Below, one piece after another: positions 34,750 to 43,997 of a DNA stretch of 64,000 bases. Below the pieces are notes generated by a model, which was given only the letters and a program-made list of their open reading frames with translations, made no database searches and was not told the DNA's origin. Position numbers and translations under genes: made by a program. Numbering within the stretch: the first letter of the stretch is position 1; every line of letters begins with the position of its first letter. This DNA is from Bacteroidales bacterium (lineage in GTDB: Bacteria; Bacteroidota; Bacteroidia; Bacteroidales; UBA932): contig JAEEQS010000001.1 in assembly GCA_016285455.1 (NCBI GenBank), forward strand, positions 62,001 to 126,000, written 5' to 3'.

Positions 34750-35544
34750 ATGGAAAACGCTAATGTCCATCCGAAAGCAAAAATCGGAAAGAACGTGGTC
34801 ATCAGCCCTTTCGTTACCATCGGCGAACACGTTGAAATAGGTGACAATTGCTGGATAGGCCCTTGCGCTGCTATCAACGATTTTGTCAAGATCGGCAACA
34901 ACTGCAAGATCTTCAACGGCGCTGTAATAGGCGGTCTTCCGCAGGATCTCAAATTCAAGGGAGAAGAGTCTTATGTTGAGATTGGCAACAACGTAATGAT
35001 CAGAGAGTTCTGCACCGTTAGCCGCGGAACCGCAGCCAGCGGAAAGAACAAGACCATTATCGGAGACGACAGCTTCCTTATGGCCTATGTTCACGTGGCT
35101 CACGACTGCTGCATCGGAAAGCACTGCATCCTTGTAAGCTACGTAGGACTGGCTGGCGAGACAGACGTTGACGACTGGGCTATCATCGGCGGTTCTTCCG
35201 CTGTTCACCAGTTCACCCATATCGGAACCCACGCTATGGTGGCCGGAGGATCTTTCCTGAGCAAAGACGTTCCTCCTTACGCCATTGTTGGAGACCGCCC
35301 TGTAACCTTCTCCGGCATTAATGTGGTAGGCCTGCGCAGAAGAGGATTTACAATGGAACAGATAGACAGGATGAGAGACGTTTACAGGATAATCTATATG
35401 AACGGCCTGAACGTTTCAGACGCCTGCCGCGCCGCCGAAGCCGAAATTCCTGACTCTCCGGAGAAAAGAATCATTCTGGACTTCATAGAGAACAGCAAGA
35501 GAGGTATCGTAAGGTACAACCCTCTGAAATCAACCCAAGAGTAG
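34750..35544 (+). CDS. lpxA: Acyl-ACP:UDP-N-acetylglucosamine O-acyltransferase
   Basis: A 264-aa enzyme for the first step of lipid A synthesis. Hexapeptide repeats fill residues ~1-190 (HPKAKIGKNVVISPFVTIGE at the start), and the catalytic His region is VHVAHDCCIGKHCIL near residue 120. Helices form the C-terminus (GLNVSDACRAAEAE). It lies 17 bp after fabZ, in the lipid A cluster. Confidence 0.95.
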   Translation: MENANVHPKAKIGKNVVISPFVTIGEHVEIGDNCWIGPCAAINDFVKIGNNCKIFNGAVIGGLPQDLKFKGEESYVEIGNNVMIREFCTVSRGTAASGKNKTIIGDDSFLMAYVHVAHDCCIGKHCILVSYVGLAGETDVDDWAIIGGSSAVHQFTHIGTHAMVAGGSFLSKDVPPYAIVGDRPVTFSGINVVGLRRRGFTMEQIDRMRDVYRIIYMNGLNVSDACRAAEAEIPDSPEKRIILDFIENSKRGIVRYNPLKSTQE

Positions 35545-35546
35545 AG

Positions 35547-36176
35547 ATGCAGCTGTTGCTGAGCAGCGCCTATCTTCCCCCCGTAGACTATTTTGCAGCA
35601 ATTGCAAGATACGGCGGGGCTTTAGTTGAAGCCTGTGAAAACTACCAGAAGCAGTCTTACAGAAACCGTTGCACGATTCTTACGGCAAACGGCAAGATGA
35701 ATCTTAATATCCCCATCCTCCGTGGCGGGGAAAATCTTTCCCATTCGGTTCCAATAACAGAAATACAAATCGATTACCAGGAGAATTGGCCAATCCGCCA
35801 CATAAGGGCAATGGAGGCGGCCTATATGAATTCTCCGTTCTTTGAATATTACATAGATGATATCTCAGCGATTTTGCTGAGGAAGGAAAAGAGTCTTTTC
35901 ACCCTTAACCTCGAACTGACAAAGCTTCTTCTCGGCTTTTGCGGGATAAAGGCGGAAATTGGCCTTACAACTGAATTTGTCGCCGATTATAAGGATACCG
36001 CAGTGGATCTTAGAAGCCGTATCCATCCAAAGAGCAAACTCCCGTCTCTTTTGGCTGAGTGGAAAAAAGAAAAACCCTGGTGGCAGGTATTTGCTCCCCA
36101 GGGTTTTGTCTCAGGCTTGAGCATCGTTGACCTTCTTTTCAACGAAGGCCCCAATGCCATTTCCTTTCTTGTCTAG
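35547..36176 (+). CDS. WbqC family protein
   Basis: A 209-aa WbqC-like protein. Typical segments are SSAYLPPVDYFAAIARYG at the start, YQKQSYRNRCTI near residue 38 and INYQ-like IQIDYQENWPIRH near residue 75, with PWWQVFA near the end. Family members occur in polysaccharide gene clusters, but their reaction is not known. It starts 2 bp after lpxA and overlaps the tail of the next gene on the minus strand by 4 bp. A link to surface glycans is inferred from the neighbours. Confidence 0.85.
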   Translation: MQLLLSSAYLPPVDYFAAIARYGGALVEACENYQKQSYRNRCTILTANGKMNLNIPILRGGENLSHSVPITEIQIDYQENWPIRHIRAMEAAYMNSPFFEYYIDDISAILLRKEKSLFTLNLELTKLLLGFCGIKAEIGLTTEFVADYKDTAVDLRSRIHPKSKLPSLLAEWKKEKPWWQVFAPQGFVSGLSIVDLLFNEGPNAISFLV

Positions 36177-37735
36177 AATCTCCAGCCGAAAGTAGCCAGA
36201 ACCTTTACATTAGACCTCTCCATAGTGGCGAACTTGGTGTTGCCCAGAACATAGTCTGCGGCAGGTTCGCTGTCCAGGAAAGGAACGGTGCTCTTCTTCA
36301 GACTTGCAGCAACTGCAAGGTCCATATAGAAGCCGCCTCCGAATGTCATTCCAACTCCAAGGCTTCCGGTGTAGTTCTGGACGGCGTTTGACATAATGTC
36401 TTTCTTGATACCGTTGTCTGCATACTGGAAACCGGCTCTCAGCGCAACGTTCTGTACAGGATAGATTTCTGCTCCAACCCTGAGCTTGTTGCTCATCTTG
36501 AAGTTTTCTGTCATCCAGTCATTTTCAGGCTGGTAGTCTGCATAGTCTATACTGTTGATATCGTGGCGGTTGCGGAATCTTGCCTGGGAGGCGTTTGTGC
36601 CTTCGTAGTCTATGCTGAAGCTTCCGCCCTTGAATACGGTGGCAAATCCCAAATTGTAGTGGAACGGAGTATTAAAACGGTAGTCGTAAACTCCCTCAGG
36701 AGAATGCAGAGAAGCGCTGTAGCCATCGTCAAAAGAAACGTTGGTGTCCCAGTAGTACTTGTCTGTAAGAGAGTACCAGGTAGGGGTAGAAACGCTAGCT
36801 CCAAATCTGACGTTATAGGTTGGCGCCCAGATGAATCCGAACTTGAGGTTGATACCCGTTCCGGTTGTGCGCTGGGTGTAATACTGGTCTACATAGTTGA
36901 AATGCCCGTCAGCATCTGCATAAGAGGTAGTGTTGTCTTCTGAATACTGCTCTTCTATCTTGTTCCAGACGGTGAACATTCCAAGGTTCATACCCAGGTA
37001 GAACTGGTCGCTGATGTTCAGGCCAAGATTCAGGTCATACTCTCCGATTGAGCCGTAGCTCTTTCTGGAAAGCAACTGTGAGGAATTGTATCCGCCAACG
37101 CCTATGGAGCTTGTAGGGTAGAATGTGTCTTTGCCTGGGGTTCTGACAGTATCCAGAAGACTGCCGTTCCATCCCAGAATTACAGGCCAGTAATAGCTGC
37201 CGTAGCTGAACGGATCAGGAACTGCGTTATCGTCAAAATCCAGGCCGTTATACCCGCTTTTGTTTGCCATAGACACAAGCCTGTTTACATAGCTGTCGTC
37301 AACTCCGTTTGCTCCGGCCTTGATGGCTGCGTTGAAGTTGTTGTGCTTGTTATAGACAAAGCCGAATGAAATGCTGCGTACTCCGCCTCTTTCTCCTGTT
37401 GGCAGAACAGCCACGCCACCAATGTTGGCCAGCCCGAATGATGTGCGGTTTGCACTGGTATTTACGCCCCGGTATTTGCTGTCTGTATTGACGCTGGTAA
37501 TAGCCGGGGTGAAAGAAAACTCATTGAATTTGAACACGGCCGATGCTGCAGGGTTGATGGCAATGGCACCCATATCTCCTCCGAGTGCGGTCATAGCGTT
37601 ACCCATAGCTACGCTTCTTGCCGTTCCTTCTCTCTGGAAGTCAGAAAGCTGGAAAGCCGTAGATATGTCCTGGCCAAAAACCTGGACTGCGGCAACCGCA
37701 ACAACAGCAAAGGCTGTAAGAATAAACCTTTTCAT
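36173..37735 (-). CDS. OmpP1/FadL-like outer membrane beta-barrel protein
   Basis: A 520-aa protein with a signal peptide (FILTAFAVVAVAAVQVFG) and a long beta-barrel. The N-terminal segment GTARSVAMGNAMTALGGDMGA with NPAASAV is typical of the OmpP1/FadL/TodX family, which moves hydrophobic compounds across the outer membrane; in Bacteroidota related proteins are also PorV-like. Many amphipathic strands follow, ending in aromatic Phe at the C-terminus (FGWRF). The substrate is unknown. It lies 33 bp after the next gene in transcription order, so they may be co-transcribed. Confidence 0.85.
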   Translation of the reverse strand: MKRFILTAFAVVAVAAVQVFGQDISTAFQLSDFQREGTARSVAMGNAMTALGGDMGAIAINPAASAVFKFNEFSFTPAITSVNTDSKYRGVNTSANRTSFGLANIGGVAVLPTGERGGVRSISFGFVYNKHNNFNAAIKAGANGVDDSYVNRLVSMANKSGYNGLDFDDNAVPDPFSYGSYYWPVILGWNGSLLDTVRTPGKDTFYPTSSIGVGGYNSSQLLSRKSYGSIGEYDLNLGLNISDQFYLGMNLGMFTVWNKIEEQYSEDNTTSYADADGHFNYVDQYYTQRTTGTGINLKFGFIWAPTYNVRFGASVSTPTWYSLTDKYYWDTNVSFDDGYSASLHSPEGVYDYRFNTPFHYNLGFATVFKGGSFSIDYEGTNASQARFRNRHDINSIDYADYQPENDWMTENFKMSNKLRVGAEIYPVQNVALRAGFQYADNGIKKDIMSNAVQNYTGSLGVGMTFGGGFYMDLAVAASLKKSTVPFLDSEPAADYVLGNTKFATMERSNVKVLATFGWRF

Positions 37736-37768
37736 AGTATTCGTTAAATTAATTTGTTCTTGTTAATG

Positions 37769-39235
37769 TTACCTTCTGGTAGAAGATCCGCCTGAACGGG
37801 AACCTCCGCCGCTGGAATGTGAGCTGCCGCTAGAACGGCTGCCGCCGCCTGAAGAGTAGCTTCCGCTGGAACGGCTGCTGCCACCTGAAGAGTAGCTTCC
37901 GGATGAGCGGCTGCTTGAGGAGCTTCCGCTTGAACGGCTGTAGTTGCCCCTTCCGCTGCTGCCGGAAGAGTAGCGTACTGTATTGCCAGGGCGTGAAGAT
38001 GAAGTAGCTTTTCTTGCCGGTGTTGAACTCTGCCTGTAAACGGAGCCTGAATTTCCGCCTGAACGGGAGGAAACGGCCGGATGCCTGCTAGAGGTACCGG
38101 TGTTCCTGTAAGAAGAGCTGTTGCCGTTTCTGTAAGATCCGTTGTGGGAGCCGCCGCTGCGGGTGGAAACTGCATTTCCTCTTGAAGGGGTGCCATATCT
38201 TACACCGCCGTTAGAGCGGCTCATAGAAGCGTCGCGGCCAGATGAAGAGTGGCGGCTAACAGCTGCGTTGCGGCCAGGAGCAACATTTCTTCTTCCGTTT
38301 GCATTGCGGTTAGGGGTTACATTGCCTCTGCCGGAAGGGTTGCTTCTGGAAATGGCTGGTCTATTGCTGCCTCCTCTAACGTTGCCAATGGTAGGAGTTC
38401 TGCGGTATGAGCTTCCAACTGCCCTGTGGTCGCCGGATCTAGGAGTCACGCCTGTAGCGCGGCCCATGCTGCTGCCTCTGGTTCCTACGCCGCCCCTGCG
38501 GGTGTAGTAAACGCCAGGCCTGTGGTGACGGTCTCTGCCGCCTCCGCCCCAATAGTACGGCCTGTGCCAGTTGCTGTAGTATCCGTGGTGGTATCTGTAT
38601 GGAGAGTAATATCCTCCGTAGTACCACGGGTCGTGCCAGTTCCAGCTGTACCAGTATCTGTCATACCAGCTCCAGCCATAATACCAAGGATCATTCCATC
38701 CCCATCTCCAGTTCCACCAGTCGTTCCACCAGATGGCGCTGTGATAGCCGTAGCGGTATCTGTAGTAATGGTAGTTCCAGTTCCAGGCAAACGGATTGTA
38801 CCAAGCCAGGTCCCAAGGATCCACCACTACGTTTACCGTATAGGTTGGACTGTCGAATTTTCTCAATCTTGCCTCATAGCTCTCGTCGTCATCTGCAATG
38901 ACGTAGGTTGTCTGAGGGTTGTATTCTACGTTAACAATGTTTTCGTCGCCGACAAAAATTGTGTCTGTATAAGCGGACTGGGTGAACACGTTGTTGTTGG
39001 TGTTCAGAACGGCCACAGTCCTGCTCTTGAGCTTGCTGGCATCCTGAGCAGAAGTTGAGACAGTTGTGTAGGAAGTAGTGCCCACTTCTTCGGATGCGCC
39101 GGGAACTGCATCGGAGGAGGCATAATAGATACTGTTCATATATCCTCCGCCTCCATTTGCAGAGTAGGTGCTTGTTCCGCAAGAAACAAGTGCCAGACTT
39201 GCTGCAACTAAGATAGATACGCTAATGTTTTTCAT
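37769..39235 (-). CDS. Lipoprotein with Trp/Tyr-rich and Ser/Gly/Arg-rich low-complexity regions
   Basis: A 488-aa lipoprotein (signal ending LALVSCGTS). Residues ~55-140 are ordinary, perhaps a folded domain. Residues ~140-235 are packed with Trp, Tyr, His and Arg (WNDPWYYGWSWYDRYWYSWN). The rest is Ser/Gly/Arg/Asn-rich, ending in repeats of the SSGSYSSGGG and SRSSGSYSS type. Similar low-complexity surface proteins occur in Bacteroidales, with no known function. The repeats make strong open frames on the opposite strand, which I reject as genes. It precedes the FadL-like gene in the same direction. Confidence 0.7.
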   Translation of the reverse strand: MKNISVSILVAASLALVSCGTSTYSANGGGGYMNSIYYASSDAVPGASEEVGTTSYTTVSTSAQDASKLKSRTVAVLNTNNNVFTQSAYTDTIFVGDENIVNVEYNPQTTYVIADDDESYEARLRKFDSPTYTVNVVVDPWDLAWYNPFAWNWNYHYYRYRYGYHSAIWWNDWWNWRWGWNDPWYYGWSWYDRYWYSWNWHDPWYYGGYYSPYRYHHGYYSNWHRPYYWGGGGRDRHHRPGVYYTRRGGVGTRGSSMGRATGVTPRSGDHRAVGSSYRRTPTIGNVRGGSNRPAISRSNPSGRGNVTPNRNANGRRNVAPGRNAAVSRHSSSGRDASMSRSNGGVRYGTPSRGNAVSTRSGGSHNGSYRNGNSSSYRNTGTSSRHPAVSSRSGGNSGSVYRQSSTPARKATSSSRPGNTVRYSSGSSGRGNYSRSSGSSSSSRSSGSYSSGGSSRSSGSYSSGGGSRSSGSSHSSGGGSRSGGSSTRR

Positions 39236-39263
39236 TGTTACCTCCTGCGTTAAATAAATTTTG

Positions 39264-39271
39264 TATTTTTG
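39264..39271 (+). promoter_or_regulatory. -7 promoter box for proS
   Basis: TATTTTTG fits TAnnTTTG and lies 56 bp before the proS start. It is divergent from the lipoprotein gene at 39235. A good -33 box was not found. Confidence 0.45.
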
Positions 39272-39326
39272 TGCGGTTCAATTTTAAAAACAAATATATC
39301 AAAAATTATTCCAAAGACTGAAGGGT

Positions 39327-40805
39327 ATGGCTAAACAGATAACGCCGAGACAGGAAAACTATTCGCAATGGTATAACGATCTGGTTGTAAAAGCCGGACT
39401 GGCAGAGAATTCCGCCGTCCGCGGATGTATGGTAATCAAGCCTTGGGGCTACGCTATATGGGAGAAGATTCAGCGCCAGCTGGACAAGATGTTCAAAGAC
39501 ACCGGCCACGAGAACGCTTATTTCCCGCTTTTCATACCAAAATCCTTCCTTTCAAAGGAGGCGGAGCACGTTGAAGGATTTGCAAAAGAGTGCGCCGTGG
39601 TGACTCACCACAGGCTTATGACCAATCCAGACGGGCCTGGAGTGGTAGTTGATCCGTCTGCAAAGCTTGAGGAAGAGTTGGTGGTAAGGCCAACCTCAGA
39701 GACAATAATCTGGAACACATACAAGAACTGGATAAGCTCCTACAGAGATCTTCCTATATTGGTAAACCAGTGGGCAAACGTGGTAAGATGGGAGATGAGA
39801 ACCCGTCTTTTCCTCCGCACGGCTGAATTCCTGTGGCAGGAGGGCCATACAGCTCACGCCACCCAGGCGGAAGCCATCGCCGAGACAGAAAAGATGGTAG
39901 GGGTTTACGCAGATTTTGCCCGCAACTATATGGCTCTTCCGGTAATTGTAGGCCACAAGACAGAAAGCGAAAGGTTTGCCGGAGCGCTGGACACCCTCTG
40001 CATAGAGGCAATGATGCAAGACGGCAAGGCTCTCCAGGCCGGAACATCCCACTTCTTGGGTCAGAATTTTGCCAAGGCATTTGATGTAAAATATCAGAGC
40101 AAAGACGGCGCTCTTGAATATGTATGGGCTACCTCGTGGGGCGTTTCCACCAGGCTTATGGGCGCGCTGATTATGGCTCACGGAGACGACAACGGACTGG
40201 TTCTGCCTCCAAACCTGGCTCCTATCCAGGTTGTTATGGTTCCTATCTTCAACAAGCCGGAGCAGCTTGATGCCGTTCTGGAGAAGATGAGGAGCATCAA
40301 GGCAGGTCTCGACAAGCTGGGCATCAGCGTAAAGATAGACGACAGGGAAAATGTCCGCAGCGGCTTCAAGTTTGCCGAATGGGAACTCAAGGGAGTTCCT
40401 GTAAGGCTTGCCATCGGTCCTAGAGACCTTGAAAACAACACGGTAGAAGTTGCCAGAAGAGACACCCTGACCAAGGAAAGCGCTAGCATAGACGGCATAG
40501 AAGAAAAGGTAGACGCTCTCCTCAAGGAAATAGAGAAGAATATCTACACCAAGGCTCTGGCTTTCAGAGATGAACATATAATCAAGGTTGATACCTGGGA
40601 TGACTTCAAGACTCAGATTGAGAAGGGCGGATTCCTGCTTTGCCACTGGGACGGTACAGCAGAAACAGAGGCCAGAATCCAGGAGGAAACCAAGGCTACA
40701 ATCCGCTGCATCCCGATAGATTCCTGCGTATGCGAAGAGGAAGGCAAATGCGTTTATTCCGGAAAGCCATCCCATCGCAGAGTAGTATTTGCAAGAGCAT
40801 ATTAA
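39327..40805 (+). CDS. proS: Proline-tRNA ligase (short, archaeal/eukaryote-like type)
   Basis: A 492-aa class II synthetase that charges tRNA-Pro. It is the type without the bacterial editing insertion. Motif 2 is seen in [20 protein letters not shown], preceded by [10 protein letters not shown]; motif 3 and the anticodon-binding domain follow ([14 protein letters not shown]-like [11 protein letters not shown] near residue 347). A C-terminal zinc-binding-like domain holds [11 protein letters not shown] and ends in AY. This type is usual in Bacteroidota. Confidence 0.95.
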   Translation: MAKQITPRQENYSQWYNDLVVKAGLAENSAVRGCMVIKPWGYAIWEKIQRQLDKMFKDTGHENAYFPLFIPKSFLSKEAEHVEGFAKECAVVTHHRLMTNPDGPGVVVDPSAKLEEELVVRPTSETIIWNTYKNWISSYRDLPILVNQWANVVRWEMRTRLFLRTAEFLWQEGHTAHATQAEAIAETEKMVGVYADFARNYMALPVIVGHKTESERFAGALDTLCIEAMMQDGKALQAGTSHFLGQNFAKAFDVKYQSKDGALEYVWATSWGVSTRLMGALIMAHGDDNGLVLPPNLAPIQVVMVPIFNKPEQLDAVLEKMRSIKAGLDKLGISVKIDDRENVRSGFKFAEWELKGVPVRLAIGPRDLENNTVEVARRDTLTKESASIDGIEEKVDALLKEIEKNIYTKALAFRDEHIIKVDTWDDFKTQIEKGGFLLCHWDGTAETEARIQEETKATIRCIPIDSCVCEEEGKCVYSGKPSHRRVVFARAY

Positions 40806-40831
40806 AAGACATAAAGACAATAGATTAGAAT

Positions 40832-41548
40832 ATGGACAACGACCAGCCTTTGTCGCCCAACAAACAATTGGTAGCGGCGCTCAGTGGAAAATCCAATGTC
40901 AAGTCTCTGATATTCGACAGAGCCTTGGAAGTGTTCAACAGCCTCAAGGAATTGCTGGCTGAAATCAGCAACGATCTTGACGAGGCTCTGGACGAGATTA
41001 AAGATTCCGGCGTGGAACTTAGCCGCCGTGTAAAATTGGAGTACAGAGACAAGGGAAAATTGGAGGCGGAGGTAAGGTTCGCCGATGACGTTCTGGTATT
41101 CAGCCTTCTTCCGGACGTTTACCAGTTTGACCGCGAGCATCCCGTTTGGAAGAACCCTTATTCAACCAAGGAGAAGTTCAACACCTATTGCGGGGTAATC
41201 ACCGTCCACAACTTCCTCTACGAGTCTGTGAAGCTCAATCGCGAGTGCGATCCGGGATACCTGATTTCCAGGCTGTTCATCAACAGGGAAGGATGTTTCT
41301 TTGTTGAGGGAAAGAGGCAGCCGAGAAACAAGATTTCAGACTTTGGAACCGTAACCCTAGACAAGAAGGAGCTCCGCGATTTTGTTGAAAACGCAATGCT
41401 TTACGCCATTAGCTTTGACCTTCTGGTTCCTCCTTTCGAGAACGTAAAGACCATTACCGTAGGAGACAAAGATTCAGACGATTACAGGATTCCTACCGGA
41501 AAGCGCAACGGATTTGCTTTCAATACGGATGATGTTTTGAATGACTAA
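40832..41548 (+). CDS. Conserved Bacteroidales protein of unknown function
   Basis: A 238-aa soluble protein without signal peptide or membrane segment. The first ~75 residues are helical (LEVFNSLKELLAEISNDLD); the middle has beta strands (RVKLEYRDKGKLEAEVRFADD) and aromatic segments (YCGVITVHNFLYESVKL). I recognise no named domain. It lies 26 bp after proS and overlaps the DUF3078 gene by 8 bp. Confidence 0.6.
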   Translation: MDNDQPLSPNKQLVAALSGKSNVKSLIFDRALEVFNSLKELLAEISNDLDEALDEIKDSGVELSRRVKLEYRDKGKLEAEVRFADDVLVFSLLPDVYQFDREHPVWKNPYSTKEKFNTYCGVITVHNFLYESVKLNRECDPGYLISRLFINREGCFFVEGKRQPRNKISDFGTVTLDKKELRDFVENAMLYAISFDLLVPPFENVKTITVGDKDSDDYRIPTGKRNGFAFNTDDVLND

Positions 41549-42575
41549 AAAGCTCTACATATTGCTTTTGGCCCTGATGATGGGCTTTGTGAGCCAGACG
41601 GCCTTTTCCCAGGTTAAGATCGGGTTCTGGGGAGACACCATCCGCAACAAGAAGGTGGAGCCTATCCAGAGCGGCCTGAGCAAGGAACAGGAACTTGTAA
41701 GGCTCATTGGCCTGAACTTTCCAACTCCTGAGCCAGACTATGGAGGACCTTCTCCAAAATTCTGGACCATAGGCGTAAACGATGAGCTCATCTTCTCCCA
41801 GGTTTCACTTACCAACTGGGCAGCAGGCGGAAGCGGTTCCGTGGCTCTGAACGCCTACCTCAACGGAATGGCCAACTATGCCAAGGGCAAGGTCTTCTGG
41901 GATAACCGCGTTCAGTTGGGATACGGTTTTGTAAAGAGCTTTGACGTAGGCTACCGCAAGAGCGAAGACCGCATAATCCTAGACAGCAAATGGGGCTATC
42001 AGGCATACAAGAAAATCTACTTCTCCGCCTTCCTGAACTTCAAGAGCCAGTTCTCTCCTGGATTTGACTACAATAAGAACAACGAGGCCACTATGAAGTC
42101 CAAGTTCCTGGCTCCTGGCTATCTGACGTTGGGTCTTGGTATGGACTGGAAACCAGGAGACGGCAAGGTCTTTTCCCTGAACTTTGCTCCTCTGACGGGA
42201 AGTATGACCATTGTGGCAGCAGACAGTATTCTCCGCGTAAAGTACGGAAACAAGTACAACCATCCGGTAAGGGTTGAACTCGGTGCCCAGCTCAAGGCAA
42301 CATTCGCCAAGGCTCTAACCAAAGACTTCAAGGTTGCCTCTCAGTTCTCCCTCTTCTCAGACTATATGGGAACACCGTCCAACATAGTGGTTTACTGGGA
42401 TGTTCAGGCAGACTACACCCTCAACAAATACTTTAAGGCAAGTCTGAGGACCAACCTCATCTACGACGACAAGATCAAGATTACCAGCAAGAGCGGAAAG
42501 GAGGGTCCGAGGGTGCAGTTCAAAGAAGTATTCGGACTTAGTTTCTCCTACACCATAGGCACTTACAAGAAGTAA
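41541..42575 (+). CDS. DUF3078 domain outer-membrane protein
   Basis: A 344-aa protein with a signal peptide (YILLLALMMGFVSQTAFSQ) and a long stretch of amphipathic strands from about residue 75, starting NWAAGGSGSVALNAYLNG, typical of DUF3078 proteins of Bacteroidota, thought to be outer-membrane barrels. Function is unknown. It overlaps the previous gene by 8 bp and its stop abuts the tilS start, so translation is likely coupled. Confidence 0.85.
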   Translation: MTKKLYILLLALMMGFVSQTAFSQVKIGFWGDTIRNKKVEPIQSGLSKEQELVRLIGLNFPTPEPDYGGPSPKFWTIGVNDELIFSQVSLTNWAAGGSGSVALNAYLNGMANYAKGKVFWDNRVQLGYGFVKSFDVGYRKSEDRIILDSKWGYQAYKKIYFSAFLNFKSQFSPGFDYNKNNEATMKSKFLAPGYLTLGLGMDWKPGDGKVFSLNFAPLTGSMTIVAADSILRVKYGNKYNHPVRVELGAQLKATFAKALTKDFKVASQFSLFSDYMGTPSNIVVYWDVQADYTLNKYFKASLRTNLIYDDKIKITSKSGKEGPRVQFKEVFGLSFSYTIGTYKK

Positions 42576-43997
42576 ATGGCAGCACTCCACATCATAGGAA
42601 AAGTGCGTGCTTTCTTTATGGAGCACCCTGTAGAGGGAGATTTGCTTCTGGCAGTAAGCGGGGGAGTGGACTCTTCCGCAATGGCCGATATTATCCACCA
42701 GCTCTACCCCACAAACAAGTGCAGGATTGGAGTGGCTCACGTGAATTTCCATCTGCGGGGAGAAGACAGCAACTCAGACCAGGAGTTTGTCCGCAATCTG
42801 GCTCAGCGATATGGTTTTGAGTTCTTTACCGCAGACTTTGATACGCTCAAATATGCCAAGGAGCATAAGCTCTCTGTAGAAATAGCAGCGCGTGATCTCC
42901 GTTACAACTGGTTCAGAGAACTCTCTCAAAAGGAAGGGTTTGATGTTTTGATGACTGCCCACAACGCAGACGACAACGCGGAAACCCTTCTCCTGAACCT
43001 TGTCAGGGGAACAGGCCGCCAAGGGCTCGGCGCCATCCGTCCTTTGGGGCAGTTGGATAGCAGATTGTTTGTTTTCCGCCCTCTTCTGAACATAACACGT
43101 GAAGAAATTGAGGAGTATGCCAAGGAGAATAATCTGAAGTACTGCATAGACAAAACCAACGCCCAGAATGAGTACTCCCGTAACAAGATCCGCAACCAGG
43201 TAATGCCTCTTCTCAAGGAGATAAATCCTTCTGTTATTCAGACTCTGAACAAAGACATTTCAAGATTCAGGGAGCTGAACGCTGAAGTTGACAAACTCGT
43301 TGCGGCAAAAGTTGAATCGTTTCTTATCAAGAAAGAACCGTCAAAAAGCGGAATCGTTGAAGATATAAGAGAAAAGTATCTTGTTTTCAGAGCTTCCGTA
43401 GAAAAGCTCTGTTCAACCGGAAATGCTGGTTTCTATCTTGCTGAATTGCTGAGGCTTCATAACATTCCTCTGAATGAAGATGAGCTGGAACAGATAGCAG
43501 AAACCCTTTATACCATTAACGATTCTACTAGAGTCTTCTCTCTCAAAAACAATGTTGCAACAATTGAAAGAGGAGAACTGAGGCTGTACAGTCTGCCAAA
43601 AGAGAAATTCAATTCTATTGAAATCCCATGCCCTGGATGTTATGCATTCGGTCCTTTTGAAATAAAGGTTGAGGCGGTTTCTCTCGGCGATTCAGATTTG
43701 AAAAGCTTGTTGCGCAAAGGTTCTGTCCTGGATGCCGATAAGGTTGATTTTCCTCTGATTTGCAGGACTATGCAGGAAGGAGACAAATTCTCTCCTTACG
43801 GCTTGAAGGGCAGCAAGAGCGTTGTGGATTTTCTCAATTCCAGGAAAGTGGATCTGCTTTTCAAAAACATTATTCCAGTTGTTACAAAAAAAGACGGAAG
43901 CATTGTCTGTCTTCCGTCTCTTGAAATTGATGACCGCTTCAAAGTCACATCGCAGAGCCAAAACCTTCTGATAATCTCAATTCAGATCAGTAGGTGA
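42576..43997 (+). CDS. tilS: tRNA(Ile)-lysidine synthase
   Basis: A 473-aa enzyme that adds lysine to C34 of the CAU-anticodon tRNA-Ile, so it reads AUA. The PP-loop motif AVSGGVDSSA is at residues ~26-35; ahead of it is a helix. MTAHNADDNAETLLLNLVRG near residue 126 is another family motif. A linker and a C-terminal TilS domain (MQEGDKFSPYGLKGSKSVVD near residue 400) complete it. The start directly follows the DUF3078 stop; the end overlaps sppA tail-to-tail by 11 bp. Confidence 0.93.
   Translation: MAALHIIGKVRAFFMEHPVEGDLLLAVSGGVDSSAMADIIHQLYPTNKCRIGVAHVNFHLRGEDSNSDQEFVRNLAQRYGFEFFTADFDTLKYAKEHKLSVEIAARDLRYNWFRELSQKEGFDVLMTAHNADDNAETLLLNLVRGTGRQGLGAIRPLGQLDSRLFVFRPLLNITREEIEEYAKENNLKYCIDKTNAQNEYSRNKIRNQVMPLLKEINPSVIQTLNKDISRFRELNAEVDKLVAAKVESFLIKKEPSKSGIVEDIREKYLVFRASVEKLCSTGNAGFYLAELLRLHNIPLNEDELEQIAETLYTINDSTRVFSLKNNVATIERGELRLYSLPKEKFNSIEIPCPGCYAFGPFEIKVEAVSLGDSDLKSLLRKGSVLDADKVDFPLICRTMQEGDKFSPYGLKGSKSVVDFLNSRKVDLLFKNIIPVVTKKDGSIVCLPSLEIDDRFKVTSQSQNLLIISIQISR

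Noticed and set aside
38426-39058. Plus-strand frames opposite the Trp/Tyr-rich lipoprotein
   Set aside because: They arise from repeated codons read backwards; the minus-strand frame has a proper lipoprotein signal and start.
39696-40820. A 374-codon minus-strand frame opposite proS
   Set aside because: It is the shadow of a highly conserved synthetase gene and shows no domain.
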